DNA of 64,000 nt from Ceratopteris richardii. Lineage: Eukaryota; Streptophyta; Polypodiopsida; Polypodiales; Pteridaceae. How positions within the stretch are numbered: position 1 is the stretch's first letter; the number at the start of each line of letters is the position of its first letter. The notes below the pieces were generated by a model that worked only from the letters and a program-made list of their open reading frames with translations, was not told the origin of the DNA and ran no database searches. Location: contig CM035435.1 in assembly GCA_020310875.1 (NCBI GenBank), positions 67,299,997 through 67,363,996 of the forward strand. The letters run 5' to 3'. The position numbers and the translations under genes are program-made. Positions 26,392-37,285 of the stretch are shown one piece after another.

Positions 26392-26631
26392 ACTTTGGAA
26401 AACTAGTTAGGAAATATTGGTGCCGATACACGTGCATCAATATGAACCTCGATATGAGTGTCTGTATGAGCATCGGTATAAGAATCGGTAAATTACTTGA
26501 AACTACCGACGCTCATACCGATGCAGTGTTTTAAACAGGCCCGAGAGCAAAAATTCCACATTCATCGCATTTTGAAACTAGATATGTTACTATCGAATTT
26601 GCGCATGGGAGCAACATCTCCCTATTTTTCA

Positions 26632-26635
<4 letters not shown>

Positions 26636-26690
<55 letters not shown>

Positions 26691-26694
26691 CGTG
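26636..26694. repeat. (CT)n microsatellite
   Basis: CT repeat with two interruptions inside the CACTA derivative. The equivalent place in the larger copy carries CT/CA-rich sequence. Confidence 0.95.
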
Positions 26695-26949
26695 CACCTC
26701 TCTATTTTTCTAGATTTGAAGTCTTGGTGAGTATATCGCACATACTGTAGCACTATTTTTTCTCTCTTTAAGTTTTTCCTTTCTAATATCCTCTCTCTTT
26801 AGTTTTGCAAGAGATTTTGGCATCAAGTCTTTGGAAATTTGACAAAGGACAAAGAGAGAGATGAAAGAAAAAGAGAGATCTAGAGAGAGAGATTTAGAGA
26901 GAGACAAAGAGAGATGAAAGAAAGAGAGACATCTAGAGAAACATAAAGG

Positions 26950-28110
26950 GAGAGAGAGAGACATATACATATACATACACACTCACATATGTATACACAC
27001 ACATGCATATGCATACACACATGCATATGCATACACACATGCATATGCATACAAACATACATGCATACACAAATGCATCTCTATACACAAATGCATATCC
27101 ATACACAAATGCATATGCATACACAAATGCATATGCATACACAAATGCATATGCATACAAAAATAGACACATGCATACACAAATACACACATGCACATGC
27201 ATACACACATGCACATGCATACACACATGCATATGAATACACACATGCATATGCATACACACATGCACATGCATATACATATACAAATGCATATGCATAC
27301 ACACATGCATATGCATACATACATGCATACACACATGCATATGCATATACATACACATGCATATGCATACACAAATGCATATGCATACACAAATGCATAC
27401 ACATACACAAATGCATATGCATACAACTACATATGCATATGCATACAAATACATATACATACACACATGCACAAATGCATATGGATATACATATACATAC
27501 ATGCATATGCATACACACATGCATATGCATACACACATACACAAATGTATACACATACACACATACACAAATGTATACACATACACACAATGTCATACAT
27601 ATACACACATACACAAATGCATATGCATACACAAATGCATATGCATACACAAATGCATATGCATACACAAATGCATATGCATACACAAATGTATATGCAT
27701 ACACAAATGCATAGCATTACACAAATGCATAGCATTACACAAATGCATATGCATACACAAATGCATATGCATACACACATGCATATACATACACAATGCA
27801 TATGCATACACAAGGCATATGCATACACAAATGCATATGCATACACATGCATATACATACACATGCATATGCATATCCATACACAAATGCATATGCATAC
27901 ACACATGCATATGCATACACAAACGCATATGCATACACACATGCATATGCATACACACATGCATATGCATACACACATGCATATGCATACACACATGCAT
28001 TTGCATACACAAATGCATATACATACACAAATGCATATGCATACACAAATGCATATGCATACACAAATGCATATGCATACACACATCCATGTACATACAC
28101 ATGCATACAA
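26950..28110. repeat. 18-bp tandem array with a 12-bp palindrome per unit
   Basis: The main unit is ACACAAATGCATATGCAT with ACACACATGCAT variants, repeated for more than 1.1 kb. ATGCATATGCAT is its own reverse complement. Since 18 is a multiple of three and the unit has no stop in most frames, ORFs of up to 331 codons (27191-28186) occur on both strands. I treat them as spurious. Confidence 0.95.
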
Positions 28111-28134
28111 GACACTTTGCCCAAAAACATTTTT

Positions 28135-28428
28135 GCAGATATGGTCATCGGTATCAGCATCGGTACTCCCACCAATCTCGGTATAGGTGTTGGTAAACCC
28201 AATAGAGTGGTCGGTATGGGCGTCGGTATGGGCATCGAAAATATCGATGCTCATATTGACACCTATACCGAGGACTATACCAATGCTTATACCAATGCTT
28301 ATACCGATGCCTATACCGACGCTATGTTTCAGACGCACATACCGTTTGCGACACGAACGTCGCGGACAAGTTGTGCCCGTTGATTTTCCTTGGTAACAGC
28401 CTCGGTATACCCTCGATATGTTGTAGTG
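28135..28428. repeat. CACTA subterminal repeats and right terminal inverted repeat
   Basis: More than a dozen [GA]TCGGTAT or ATACCGA motifs in both orientations, then the terminal ATATGTTGTAGTG (28416-28428). Such motif clusters are where CACTA accessory proteins bind in known families. Confidence 0.85.
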
Positions 28429-30957
28429 CTGTGTTTGCATAGCCTCTTTGTAGCAAGGAGGCTCACCAACATGTGTTAGCATAACAAAATCTAAACCTGG
28501 AAGATATCTATCGGGTGGATGTGAGACACATGCAGAACGTCTCAATGGTTGCCGAATAGGAATATGTGCAGACTGATCTGAATGGAAATTCTCTTGAACA
28601 TCCCTATGCGTAGCATCTTTATGCATGCTATCTGGAGGACTTGTATCCTCAAACACCACTCTTCTCACTTCAACCTCCTTAATGGGTTGTTTATGCATCT
28701 TAGATTCATTAAAAATGACATCACTACTTTTGATCACTGACCGTGTTTCAGGATCCCATAAGCGATATCCAAATTGTCCTTCTCGACCATATCCAAGAAC
28801 AATGCATTTCTTTGACTTATGGTCCAAGTTTTATCTAAGATTCCTGGGTATATGAGCATATGCTTCAAACCCAAAAACTTGAAGATGATCATAATACAGT
28901 GGCTTCCCTATCCATAACTCTTGTGCCACTTTCAAACCTTTGGCAGTACTAGGTGAACAGTTAATCACATGAACTACAGTCAATACTACTTCTGCCCAAA
29001 GACTTTGTGAGAGGTTTGCATGATGCAACATAGAGACTAATCTATCTTGAATAGTTTATTGATCCTCTCAGCTACACCATTCTGTACTAGCGTATAAGGA
29101 GCTTTAAACTCTCTACGAATCCCTCAAGACTAACAAAAAAGTCTAAATTCATGTGATGTATACTCACCCCCATTATCTGAACGTAAAGCCGTAAGCATAG
29201 TTCCTTTTTCAGTCTCAATTGAAGCAAGCCATTTTTTGAAAGTAGGGAATACCTCATCCTTCGATTTGATATGATATACCCAAACTTTTCTAGTAGCATC
29301 ATCTATGAAGTTCACAAAGTAAAGATAACCACCATAGGGGCCTAGTGAGCATAGGACCACACACATTTGTATGAACAATATCTAAAGGCTGAATTGAAGA
29401 GTCAATGTGCATTCTACACACATTTCTAGTTTGCTTTCCATATTGGCAATGCTTACAAATTGAAAAATCGGAGAAAGACAACACAGGTAAGTAGCAAGAA
29501 CGAGAAAGACTTTCCATTCCACTACGAGATATATGACCCAAATGACCATGCCAAATACAAGCCATAGGATATTCAGTAACAGTTAACAAATGTTCTTTCT
29601 GTGATACATATAAAGGATAAAGTGAGCCAACTTTGCTTCATTTTGCAATAACCATATTGCCCTTTGATATGCAAAAGGATTGAGCATAGAAGACCACCTT
29701 ATAACCAAGGTGATCAAGTTGACCAACTGACATCAAACTATGTGATAACTGAGGTACATGGCGTACATTATGCATAGTAATTTTTGAACCATTAATGAAC
29801 TGCACAACCATATCTCCAATACCCACAACATCACACTAGTAAGAGTCACCAAGTCTCACGGTACCAAGAGACTTTTCTGCATAATTAGAGAACCATTCTC
29901 TATGTGGTGTCACATGGAAAGAAGCACCAAAATCTAGCGGCCAAGCATGGGAAATATAATCAACCATAAGAGCCTCAGTTGGCACAGTAATATCAAGTGT
30001 CAACACATCAACATCATCAGAAGTAGCATTAATTTCTTCAATCTTCACAGTCAAACTAGATGGTGCAGGTAACTGTTTAACTATGCCCATCAACATTTTG
30101 TCCTTTACCTTTAGCATTCTTTAATGCATAACAGTCTTTCTTCATGCGTCCTTTCTTGTGACAATAATGGCATTCAATATCCCTCTTCCTTGATTTACTT
30201 CTACTCTTATTCCGTTGACCATTCTTTTCCTTGTTCTTGCTCTTGCCACGTTGTTGATTCTCTCCTTGGTAAGAATCACGAACATTATATGCATCTCCAC
30301 TCTGAGTGGCAACCATAGATTTTCTACGAATATCCTCACTCAAGAATGCTCCACATATGTCATCATATACGAGTTTACCACGAGGTGCACTATTGCGAAT
30401 AGCTATGCAAAATGTATCCCATGATGATGGTAAGGTGCGTGACAACAATACTGCTTTCATTTCATTATCCATATCCATTTTCTGAGCCTTTAACTGAGAG
30501 AATATAGCATCAAACTCATTTAGATGAGTAGCAACACTATCTGTGTCCTTCATATTAAGTTTATATAATTTTCTCATCAGATAGACTTTATTTGATGCCG
30601 TCTCTTTTTTATATGTATTGCATAACTTCTTCCAAAGTTCCTCTACACTTTCACAGTCTAATAGTGTAAACTAACCATTATCTGCGAGGTGCAAGAAAAT
30701 GGTAGACCTGGTCATTTCATCTAACTCATCCTAATCATCTTCATCCATGTCAGCAGGCTTCTTTGAAATTCCATTTACTGGCTTCCATTGCCTCCTTTGA
30801 ATCAGCACATCTTTAATCTGATTCTTCCATAGAGCAAAGTTTGTGCCATCAAATTTTTTGGATTTCAAAATGGTCTTTGCCCTACAAGTTATAGCTCCTG
30901 CTTAGAAAAATAGCACTAGACCCTGATCCACCAGATGTGCCTGAGACCTCTGATGCC
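28429..30957 (-). mobile_element. Ty1/copia fossil, family B copy 2
   Basis: Minus-strand parts: pol linker from 28830 (YGREGQFGYRLWDPETRSV), integrase at 28831-29378 (FVNFIDDATRKVWVYHIKSK, LRSDNGGEYTSHEF), GAG-pre-integrase at 29299-29589 (CIWHGHLGHISRSGMESL), protease-proximal region at 29638-30117, and gag at 30077-30957. The gag has a CHYCHKKGRMKKDC zinc-knuckle-like motif near 30165. The primer-binding site is TGGCATCAGAG near 30946-30956. The downstream RT part is not in the window; the CACTA derivative lies there. It is broken, with around ten breaks. Confidence 0.88.
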
Positions 30958-31200
30958 ATGATGGTAGAGAACTGAATAGAATGATAATGGAGCTACGAAA
31001 GTCTGAATAAGTGTATCAAGGAGTAGATCGACCACTTTATAGTTGACAAAACCAAAAATCTGGAAAAATTTTGCCAGAGTATCCTCTGCAAAATGAGTGT
31101 ATGACCAGTGTCAAAATATCATTAAACTCCAAGTACTGACATGTTTTCCTGCATAGTGAATCACTGACTCCACTGCATATAATCAGTTACCCAATAGAAG
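30958..31200 (-). repeat. Probable 5' LTR part of family B copy 2
   Basis: Begins TGATGGTAGAG on the plus strand next to the primer-binding site and shares blocks with 18031-18480. The outer end is not resolved. Confidence 0.5.
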
Positions 31201-31602
31201 CCAACTAGGCTTATCGAGCACCTATGAACAACTATCATACATCTCTTATGGTGAGGCTGGGTAAGTCTTCCACCTGCATAACCAAAGAGACCTCGACATC
31301 TGGGTGTCTCCTAGTTAAGAAAACCTCACCATGAACCTCTTTATCAAATGTAAAAGGCTTTATGCAAAGAACGTAACCGCTATATCAATGACCACATGGA
31401 CGTACATAAGGAGTATCCATAGAAGCATAGATGGTGTGTAGATGCTCAAGACTAGAAATACATAGCCATAAGGTCTTTCCTCCATCTATTGGGTCTCCGA
31501 TTACTCAAAAAAGTCAAAATAGTTAAGTAAATACAAAGAAGAGAGACTTTAATTAGCTCTATTTTGCAAGTAAATAAGTAATTCTTCTAGCCACTCTAGT
31601 AG
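31201..31602. other. No gene recognised
   Basis: Mixed-composition sequence. It may be the rest of the family B LTR. No motif or repeat shared elsewhere was seen. Confidence 0.4.
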
Positions 31603-31720
31603 AAATGTTGATTTCTCCTAATCTAGATGCTCCAAAGAATTTGAGCTCTCCATAGCTGCCATAAATGTTGATTTCTGTTAAGCTAGATGCTCCAAAGAAT
31701 TTGAGCTCTCCATAGCTGCA
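31603..31720. repeat. 60-bp tandem duplication
   Basis: 31603-31662 and 31663-31720 share AAATGTTGATTTCT and CTAGATGCTCCAAAGAATTT, with few differences. Confidence 0.9.
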
Positions 31721-31747
31721 GCCTGCCATAGCACAAGATGAATATTA

Positions 31748-31809
31748 TTGCAAACTCTTACATTCCTTGTGCGTGTCCTTGCTTGTACATGCACAAGGAA
31801 CGTTTGCAA
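31748..31809. repeat. Inverted repeat (hairpin)
   Basis: The left arm TTGCAAAC...TTCCTTGTGC pairs with the right arm GCACAAGGAACGTTTGCAA across an 18-base loop; the left arm has a 6-base bulge. It stands just upstream of the CCAAT-rich unit and could be a structured DNA or RNA element. Confidence 0.7.
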
Positions 31810-31908
31810 TTATGAGGTATTGCTAGGCCAAATCGACTATGATTGGCCCCTTACATCCAAGTGGAAACTTGAAAGTGTCACGTAATTCAAAAAGTAGGAA
31901 GTGGAAAA

Positions 31909-32065
31909 TGGCGCGCAGAGCGGACAATCCAAAAGCTCTATATTGCCTGCATCTGATTGGTTAGTCGTGTCCCTGCTAGTAGCGAAATGCCTTTCTACGA
32001 TTGGCTAATCTCAACATGGCCTGCACCAATAGGATGCTACCCTTTTAGAGGCAAAAGCTGATTGG
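31909..32065 (+). promoter_or_regulatory. Promoter-like cluster: TGGCGCGC and four CCAAT boxes
   Basis: TGGCGCGC at 31909-31916 resembles E2F sites. CCAAT/ATTGG motifs lie at 31956, 32000, 32026 and 32061, followed by a pyrimidine-rich (CT)n tract. Such spacing is common upstream of plant transcription starts. It is an inference from motifs only. Confidence 0.45.
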
Positions 32066-32095
32066 ATACATGTCTGCACAGTTCTTCAATATCAA

Positions 32096-32098
<3 letters not shown>

Positions 32099-32164
<66 letters not shown>
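32099..32164. repeat. (CT)n microsatellite, leader-like
   Basis: About 33 CT units immediately downstream of the CCAAT cluster. In unit 2 only CTCTCTCT remains at the equivalent place (near 33560). Confidence 0.97.
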
Positions 32165-32167
<3 letters not shown>

Positions 32168-32248
32168 GATCGTCAACGGATTATGCACATTGCAAAGCAG
32201 AGGTCGTCAGGGGCAACTAGCTTTGGCTTGTCTCCTTGTATCCTGTCT

Positions 32249-32350
32249 ATGGTGATCTTTAAGATTCCAATGAAACGTCGTCTGCTTCGCACCTACAGGC
32301 GTCTACCATTAAGCGGCGATCAGCTCGAAAGAGGGCGTAGGTGGCCGTGA
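32249..32350 (+). CDS. Small ORF of unknown function, unit 1
   Basis: A 33-codon ORF starting MVIFKIPMKRRLLRTY, Arg-rich. Its twin at 33844-33945 has the same length, start and stop. Of the four base differences seen, three are synonymous and one changes an Arg codon (CGT) to Asn (AAT). That is suggestive of coding use but far too few to be decisive. It may instead be an exon piece in another frame. Confidence 0.3.
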   Translation: MVIFKIPMKRRLLRTYRRLPLSGDQLERGRRWP

Positions 32351-32645
32351 GCAGCCAAGGATGACTTGCCGACCTTATTCTTGGGGAGTTCGGGCTCAGC
32401 CAAAAGGCATCAGAGGTCAGTAACCTGCTCAGGTGGAACAGCTCGGCAAGAAATCTTTGGCTACCCATTTCCACCCACCCCCCCTTTCCAGCTCCCGTCG
32501 TCGCGTCCCTGATGAGATAACTGGGCCACCGCCATTAACTCTGCTTTGTCAAAATTGAACACAAGGTAATGCAATATCCTATAGCGCTCGTTCTTTTTTC
32601 TGATGTTTTTGTGTCTCTGCATGTTTTCGTTGTAGGTGGATAGAA

Positions 32646-32745
32646 AGCTCTCTGCAAGGAAACGCAGTTAAGCTCTCTGCAAGGAAACATAGTTACGGAC
32701 TCTGCAAGGAAACATAGTTACGGACTCTGCAAGGAAACATACCTT
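32646..32745. repeat. 25-bp tandem repeat, four copies
   Basis: Four units share CTCTGCAAGGAAAC. The first two begin AGCT, the last two CGGA. Absent from unit 2. Confidence 0.92.
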
Positions 32746-32897
32746 CTCTGATCATTTTCCCGTGATGAAAAACTTTTCGCTGGGAGAAATTTTGTTTCGT
32801 GCTTTACATTTCTGGTATGCGCCTGCTATCTCTTCTATCAGCTGCGCTTACTTTTTCAAATGCAGAGAAGTATAGATCTTGAGGAGTGTGATTGTGT

Positions 32898-32932
<35 letters not shown>

Positions 32933-32948
32933 TGCTATTCACCTCGCC

Positions 32949-33059
32949 ATGAACGGCAATCTCACGACATTTGTTTTACCGCCGTATCAAGCCCATCAAT
33001 TCGCATATTGCGGCTATCGTCCTTGTTTTCGAAGTGATGCAGCAAAATACGATACTTAG
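32949..33059 (+). CDS. Small ORF of unknown function, unit 1
   Basis: 36 codons, starting MNGNLTTFVLPPYQAHQ and containing CGYRPCF. The twin peptide in unit 2 starts at 34344 (MNGIGNLTTFVLLPYQAHE) and keeps CGYRPCF. Unit 2 lacks this stop, so its frame runs on to 34550. It sits downstream of GA-rich sequence. Unrecognised. Confidence 0.35.
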   Translation: MNGNLTTFVLPPYQAHQFAYCGYRPCFRSDAAKYDT

Positions 33060-33067
33060 AGTTTACA

Positions 33068-33250
33068 ATGTCTGCCTCGTCAGAAGGACAGGTTTGCACA
33101 TGGATATATGGTTCTGGTTGCAATTGTGGAAATGGTCATGAGTATGAGAGTCTCGCTGCAGACCTTGCGCACTCACCATGGCCACTGTGGTCAAATATTT
33201 CAGCGCACTCACCATGGCGACTGTGGTCAAATATTTCATTGTGCTGTTAA
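33068..33250 (+). CDS. Cys-containing small ORF, unit 1
   Basis: 60 codons from ATG. The N-terminal third contains GQVC..IYGSGCNCGNGHEYESL. In unit 2 one frame of 34480-34590 gives GQVC.WRYGCSGCNCGNRHPYESL without an aligned ATG. The C.C cluster recalls metallothioneins, but there are too few cysteines to claim one. The tail is a short duplicated SPW.LWSNIS repeat. Function unknown. Confidence 0.35.
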   Translation: MSASSEGQVCTWIYGSGCNCGNGHEYESLAADLAHSPWPLWSNISAHSPWRLWSNISLCC

Positions 33251-33843
33251 GATCGTTTCATTGTTTATAGATTTGTGAGCACTTGAATTTCATATTCTTC
33301 CATAATGTATGAGGCTACGGCGTCTTTAATTTTTTTCTATGTAGAGCAACTTCGAAACCTAAAAAGTAGAAGGTGGTAAGTGGCGCGCAGAGCCGAAAAA
33401 CTAAAAGCTCTGTATTGCCTGCATCTGATTGGTTAGCAAAATATGGGTCTACATGGCCTCCCTTTTAGATGCAGAAGCTGATTGGATGATGCTCTACTTT
33501 TTTGATGCAAAAGTTGATTGCATGCATGTCTGCAGAGTTTCTTAATATCCAAAAAGCTCTCTCTCTTCTGTTAATCTTCTTAAACGGATTATGCACATTG
33601 CAAAGCAGAGGTTATTTTGTACTGTTGTGTACTGTTGGAATTAATGACTCATGTCCGCGTAATATGCACTTATGAATTATATATATGTATTGATTATTTA
33701 ATCAATAATAACTTAACGGGTCTCTCTTTAAGCCTCGTCTTCTCCCTCTTCCTGTGTATCTTGGCCTGAATCTCAGCAGCACCTTACAATTCAACAGCGT
33801 ATGCGGCGTTGTCTGAGAGAAGGAAGAGTGAGGAGTGTTCTTT

Positions 33844-33945
33844 ATGGTGATCTTCAAGATTCCAATGAAACGTCGTCTGCTTCGCACCTACAGGAATCTA
33901 CCATTAAGTGGCGATCAGCTCGAAAGAGGGCGCAGGTGGCCGTGA
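33844..33945 (+). CDS. Small ORF of unknown function, unit 2
   Basis: Twin of 32249-32350: same start, length and stop. See the unit 1 entry for the substitution pattern. Confidence 0.3.
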   Translation: MVIFKIPMKRRLLRTYRNLPLSGDQLERGRRWP

Positions 33946-34289
33946 GCAGCCAAGGATGACTTACCCACCTTATGTGGGGAGTTCGGGCTCAGCCGAAAGG
34001 CATCCGAGGTCAGCAGCTTGCTCAGGTGGAGCAGCTCGGCAAGAAATCTTTTGCTACCCATTTCCACCTACCCCCGTTTCCAGCTCCCGTCGTCGCATCC
34101 TTGATGTCATAACTAGGCGACCGCCATTTACTCTGCTTTGTCAAAATCGAACACAAGGTAATGCAATATCCCGTAATGAAAAACTCCTCGCTGGAAGAAA
34201 TTTTGTTTCGTGCTTTACATTTCTGGAATGCGTCTGCTATCTCTTCTATCAGCGGCGGTTACTTTTTCAAACGCAGAGAATTATAGATC

Positions 34290-34550
34290 TTGAGCAGTGT
34301 GAGTGTGTCACAGAGAGAGAGGGCTCCTGCTATGCGGCTCGGTATGAATGGCATTGGCAATCTCACGACATTTGTTTTACTGCCGTATCAAGCCCATGAA
34401 TTCGCACATTGCGGCTATCGTCCTTGTTTTTTAAGTGATGCAGCAAAATACCATACTTTGAGTACAATGTCTCTCCTCGTCAGATGGACAGGTTTGCAGG
34501 TGGAGATATGGTTGTTCTGGTTGCAATTGTGGAAATCGTCATCCGTATGA
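34290..34550 (+). CDS. Small ORF of unknown function, unit 2
   Basis: 86 codons. The conserved part starts at the internal Met at 34344 (MNGIGNLTTFVLLPYQ) and includes CGYRPCFLSDAAKYHT. The following frame differs from that of unit 1. No domain is recognised. Confidence 0.3.
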   Translation: MSSVSVSQRERAPAMRLGMNGIGNLTTFVLLPYQAHEFAHCGYRPCFLSDAAKYHTLSTMSLLVRWTGLQVEIWLFWLQLWKSSSV

Positions 34551-34735
34551 GAGCCTCGTTGGAGACCTCGCACACAAATATTTCATTGTGCTATTACGAT
34601 CGTTTCATTCTTTATCGATTTGTGAGAACACTTGAATTTGATATTATTCTGCATTGTATGTCGGCATGAAGAAAAAATATTATAGAGGCTGTCGGCGTTT
34701 TCAATTTTCTACGTAGATCAACTTCGAAACTCTCT

Positions 34736-35125
34736 GTATGTACAGTGTTATTTCTTCTGTGTACATTTTCCGAAGAACTTTCTATTTAGTATTTTAAACG
34801 GTCAGTTAGTTATTGAAGATCTTTTCACGTAATGCTTCTGCCCGTGAAATTGAATTTTTAAGCTTCAAGCTAAGGTTACCATGAAGGAGATAACTCAGGT
34901 TTTCAGTATCCCCTCTTCATATCCAGTAGAATTAAAAGGTGTTCGTCTACATGAATGCACAACATTCTCTCCAAATATCCTCTTTCTTTTTAATCAAAAT
35001 AACTTGTGCCATTAACCTTAAAACCCATTCAATGTATACAAGAGTATGTATAATCTTGTGCCTCAAATATCATGTAAAGTCTTAATACATAGAACAAGAA
35101 CTTAGGCTTGCATCATGCACCAACA
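34736..35125. other. No gene recognised
   Basis: AT-rich sequence with no motif or repeat seen. Confidence 0.5.
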
Positions 35126-35440
35126 ACTCCCTCTATGTATATATGTGTGTATGAATAAGTGTGTGTGTACGCATACATGTGTGTATGCGTGCATGCATAT
35201 GTATGTATGTGAGTGTATGTCTCTGTGTATATGTGTATGTGTGTGTATGTATGCATGTGAGTGTATGTGTGTTAATATATATACATGTGTGTATATGTGT
35301 GTGCATGGATATACATGTGTTTGTGTATGTGTGTGTATGCATGTGTATGTATGTGTGTATGTGAGTGTATGTGCATGTCTATGTATGCATCTTTGTACAT
35401 TCCTTTGTATATGTTTATGTGTGCATCATCTTACTCTCTA
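35126..35440. repeat. TGTATG-type microsatellite
   Basis: Variable TGTG/TATG/CATG repeat. ORFs within it are low complexity. Confidence 0.92.
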
Positions 35441-35582
35441 AATTTTCTTTTTATATATAGGATGTTGCTTATAAGATGTTTTCGCATCGCAAGTAGTTTG
35501 CGAGCATTGCTAGTAGTATCGCTACTTCAGTGATACTTTTAGTGATGCTCATTACTACTATCACATTAGTGATGGTCACCAT

Positions 35583-35860
35583 CACTACAACATATGAGGG
35601 GCATACCAACACTGCATATACTGACGGTCACACTCGGCGTCGGTATGGGTGTTGGAAAATGTCACTTAGAGATACCGACGGTCAAGTGACTGTCGGTATG
35701 ACCATTTTAAACGGATCATCAGTGTGGCCCGCAACCGTCCGTATATGCGTCGGTATGAGCATCGGTATATGGTGTTGGTACATGCGTCGGTATAGGCGTC
35801 GGTATAGGCATCGGTATAAGCGTCGGTAATTTACTGGAAGTTACCGATGCCCATATAGAC
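35583..35860. repeat. CACTA left terminal and subterminal repeats
   Basis: CACTACAACATAT followed by about fifteen GTCGGTAT/ATACCGAC-type motifs in both orientations. Homologous to 28135-28428 (inverted) and 26420-26530. Confidence 0.87.
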
Positions 35861-36245
35861 TCATATATCGAGGGCGAGTTTTAAACATACCGCGAACCCG
35901 AGAGCAAAACTTCACATTTTTGCATGTGTTTGAGTACTATTGGTCTTCTGTCAAACTTCCATGCGTGAACCGAATTGCGACCTGCATTGTATTGTGCACA
36001 CACACACAGATCTCTCTCTCTACACACACACTCTCTCTCGGCTTAGATCTCACATCTTGGTAAGTGCTACGCGTACTGTTAGCATTTGTGTTTCTCTATG
36101 CTTTAGGTTTTATAATTTCTCTTTTCTTTGATTTTGCAAAAGTTCTTTGGCGTCGATTGTTTGGAATTGGACAATAGGCGACATACATTATGCTTTGACG
36201 ACATTGATCCAAAAGAGGGACATACTTGTAAGTGATTGTTTTATT

Positions 36246-36480
<235 letters not shown>

Positions 36481-36532
36481 AGAGATAAAGAATAAGTGAA
36501 AGAAAGGAAGATAGAGATAGATAAATAGAGCA

Positions 36533-37225
36533 TACATACACACACACATACACACATACATATACACACATGCATGCTTACATACACACACCTATACACA
36601 CATGCATGCTTACATACACACACATATACACACATGCATGCATACACATACATACAAATTTACACACATGCCTACATACACACACATGCATACACACATA
36701 CATACACACACACATATACACATATGCATACATACACATATGCATACATACACATACACACACATATACACACATACATACACACACACACACATATACA
36801 CACATATACACACATGCATGCATACATACACACATATACACACATGCATGCATACACACATATACACACATGCATACATACACACACACATGCATACACA
36901 CATACACACACACACACATGCATACACACATACATACACACAAATGCATGCATACATACACACACATACACATACACACACATGTACACACATGCATACA
37001 TACACATACACATGTACACATGCATACATACACACACATATATACACACATGCATACATACACACATATACACACATGCATGTATACATACACACACACA
37101 TGTACACACATGCATACATACACACACACATGTACACATGCATACATACAGACACATATATACACACATGCATACATACAACCATATACACACATACACA
37201 CATATACACATATATACACACATGC
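36533..37225. repeat. CATA/CACA microsatellite
   Basis: Variable ACATACACACATATACACACATGCATGC units over about 690 bp. It corresponds in position to the 18-bp array of the CACTA derivative. Long ORFs on both strands are repeat artefacts. Confidence 0.95.
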
Positions 37226-37285
37226 TAGTGTTTTAATTAAATATATATAAATAAATATATAAATTTTTTATTTTGAAGTTTTTTT

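Larger units (their letters stand above)
26392..28428 (+). mobile_element. CACTA (En/Spm) deletion derivative
   Basis: 26392-26560 and 28135-28428 are rich in CGGTAT/ATACCG subterminal repeats. The right end reads ATATGTTGTAGTG, the exact complement of CACTACAACATAT at 35583. 26480-26880 matches the 5' region of the larger element at 35820-36160: GTTTTAAAC...CCGAGAGCAAAA, then CTTGGTGAGTAT versus CTTGGTAAGTGC, then TTTTGCAA.AG. The interior is a (CT)n tract and an 18-bp array, with no transposase. The left terminal repeat is missing; the sequence begins at the 30-bp patch. It lies in the pol region of a family B copia element. The bases next to the right end are CTG; a matching 3-bp duplication cannot be tested because the left end is lost. 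Confidence 0.82.
31878..33360 (+). other. Tandem low-copy unit 1 (promoter-like and transcribed-like)
   Basis: One of two adjacent direct copies (the other is 33361-34735). Shared blocks, in order: TGGCGCGCAGAG (31909), CTGCATCTGATTGGTTAG, GGATTATGCACATTGCAAAGCAGAGGT, the 32249-32580 block, AGAAATTTTGTTTCGTGCTTTACATTTCTGG, the 32949-33060 block, and TCGTTTCATT..TTAT.GATTTGTGAG. Copy 1 alone has a (CT)n leader (32099-32164) and a 25-bp four-fold repeat. The composition is less AT-rich than the flanks. It could be a duplicated host gene with its promoter, a non-coding RNA locus, or an unnamed mobile element. No known protein is recognised. Confidence 0.6.
33361..34735 (+). other. Tandem low-copy unit 2
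   Basis: Second copy of 31878-33360 with TGGCGCGC at 33381 and ATTGG boxes at 33428 and 33481. Its small ORFs are at 33844-33945 (MVIFKIPMKRRLLRTY) and 34290-34550. One further frame upstream (MRRCLREGRVRSVLYGDLQ, from about 33800) runs into the shared block. It has its own 230-bp insert (33615-33840) in place of the unit 1 leader. The two units meet at a shared CAACTTCGAAAC junction, which also closes unit 2. Confidence 0.6.

Noticed and set aside
26000-28430. SR-type or membrane protein gene around the CGGTAT block
   Set aside because: The CGGTAT motifs occur in both orientations at transposon ends; ORFs there are accidental.
26933-28827. Long ORFs of up to 466 codons on both strands
   Set aside because: They run through the 18-bp array, whose period is a multiple of three. 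The peptides are pure repeat (YAYTNAYAYT, CICVCICM), and one simply runs on from copia pol.
33068-33250. Metallothionein gene
   Set aside because: Only a short C.C cluster; cysteine number and spacing do not fit any plant metallothionein type.
33908-34399. 163-codon ORF as the main product of unit 2
   Set aside because: The frame is not open in unit 1, so it is not supported by the duplicate.
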